A stretch of 6,795 bases of DNA from Lentisphaeria bacterium (GTDB lineage Bacteria; Verrucomicrobiota; Lentisphaeria; Oligosphaerales; Oligosphaeraceae): positions 1-6,795 of the forward strand of contig JAEDMH010000120.1 of the NCBI GenBank assembly GCA_016303095.1, read 5' to 3'. A program made the position numbers and the translations under genes. This document shows positions 6,627 to 6,795 of this stretch, piece after piece. Position 1 is the stretch's first letter. Every line of letters begins with the position of its first letter. Below the pieces are notes generated by a model. That model ran no database searches. It was not told the DNA's origin and saw nothing but the letters and a program-made list of their open reading frames with translations.

Positions 6627-6717
6627 GGGATGTATTGGGGGTGATGTGCCGGGGAGATATGGAGAGAAAGGGAAAGGGGGGCGGAGGGACGGGCTCCCTG
6701 CGTCGAAAGGGGTTAAT
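6627..6717 (-). other. Intergenic leader upstream of alaS, no T-box
   Basis: These 91 bases separate the upstream gene fragment from alaS. The minus strand holds a small hairpin (AGGGA / TCCCT with a five-base loop, 6685-6699), followed by a nearly pure pyrimidine tract of C and T at about 6661-6684. No T-box, specifier loop or other long structured leader fits in so short a space. There is no GGAGG-like site before either alaS start codon. The short AT-rich stretch at 6713-6722 contains TTAAAT, a weak -10-like match without a recognisable -35, so no promoter is claimed. Confidence 0.4.
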
Positions 6718-6795
6718 TTAATGGTCTGGCGCCTGCCGGACGGCCTCTTTCCGGGCCAGCCGCAGGATGGCGGCCATGAGGAGGGAGAGCCCCAG
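6718..6795 (-). CDS. C-terminal end of an unidentified protein (last 25 residues)
   Basis: From the right window edge, one minus-strand frame reads LGLSLLMAAILRLARKEAV and ends RQAPDH before TAA. Its codons are mostly G- or C-ending, as in the neighbouring genes. A hydrophobic stretch followed by a positively charged tail looks like the end of a membrane helix with the C-terminus in the cytosol. Another frame is also open through this short stretch, so the choice rests on codon style and the sensible hydrophobic-then-basic pattern. The family cannot be named from 25 residues. If real, it lies 91 bases upstream of alaS in the same direction and may belong to the same operon. Confidence 0.5.
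   Translation of the reverse strand: MGLSLLMAAILRLARKEAVRQAPDH

Noticed and set aside
6685..6699. Hairpin before alaS considered as a terminator of the upstream gene
   Set aside because: The stem has only five pairs and is followed by mixed C/T bases instead of a T-run. It is too weak to call.
6627..6717. T-box leader for alaS
   Set aside because: The space is too short, and no T-box core or antiterminator-like pairing is visible.
6713..6722. AT-rich spot considered as a -10 promoter element for alaS
   Set aside because: TTAAAT matches four of six consensus bases, but no -35-like sequence lies at a proper distance upstream.

Overview
This is a gene-dense, GC-rich bacterial window in which every supported gene lies on the minus strand, so transcription runs from the high coordinates to the low ones. 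In transcript order it holds the last 25 codons of an unidentified gene, a complete short-form alanyl-tRNA synthetase (alaS), a complete M18 aminopeptidase (apeB-like), two tandem but clearly different CNNM/CorC-type transporter genes (DUF21 + CBS pair + HlyC/CorC C-terminal domain), and the first 261 codons of an O-acetylhomoserine sulfhydrylase (metY), which runs off the left edge.

Spacing suggests one transcription unit, at least from apeB onward. There are 91 bases between the leading fragment and alaS, 80 bases between alaS and apeB, 23 bases between apeB and the first CNNM gene if that gene starts at TTG, a 4-base ATGA overlap between the two CNNM genes, and a 23-base overlap between the second CNNM gene and metY. 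Ribosome binding sites for the last three genes lie in the short gap or inside the upstream coding sequence, which points to translational coupling. I see no strong promoter, T-box leader, SAM riboswitch, RNA gene, mobile element or CRISPR array. A GC-rich hairpin follows alaS, but it has no T-run.

The genes combine housekeeping functions: tRNA charging, peptide turnover, divalent-cation transport and sulfur assimilation into homocysteine. I see no sign of a defence or mobile system. The most distinctive gene is alaS. It has 595 residues instead of about 875, with no C-terminal C-Ala region and no recognisable beta-barrel part of the editing domain. It also carries a cysteine-rich insert that contains an exact 12-base tandem duplication.

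The organism cannot be fixed from this window. From memory, this short AlaRS type is common in candidate-phyla bacteria, and tandem CNNM pairs occur in Chlamydiae and related PVC bacteria, among others. The high GC content and strong G/C-ending codon use argue against a typical AT-rich candidate-phyla genome. A GC-rich PVC-group organism (Lentisphaerota or Verrucomicrobiota-like) is a low-confidence guess.
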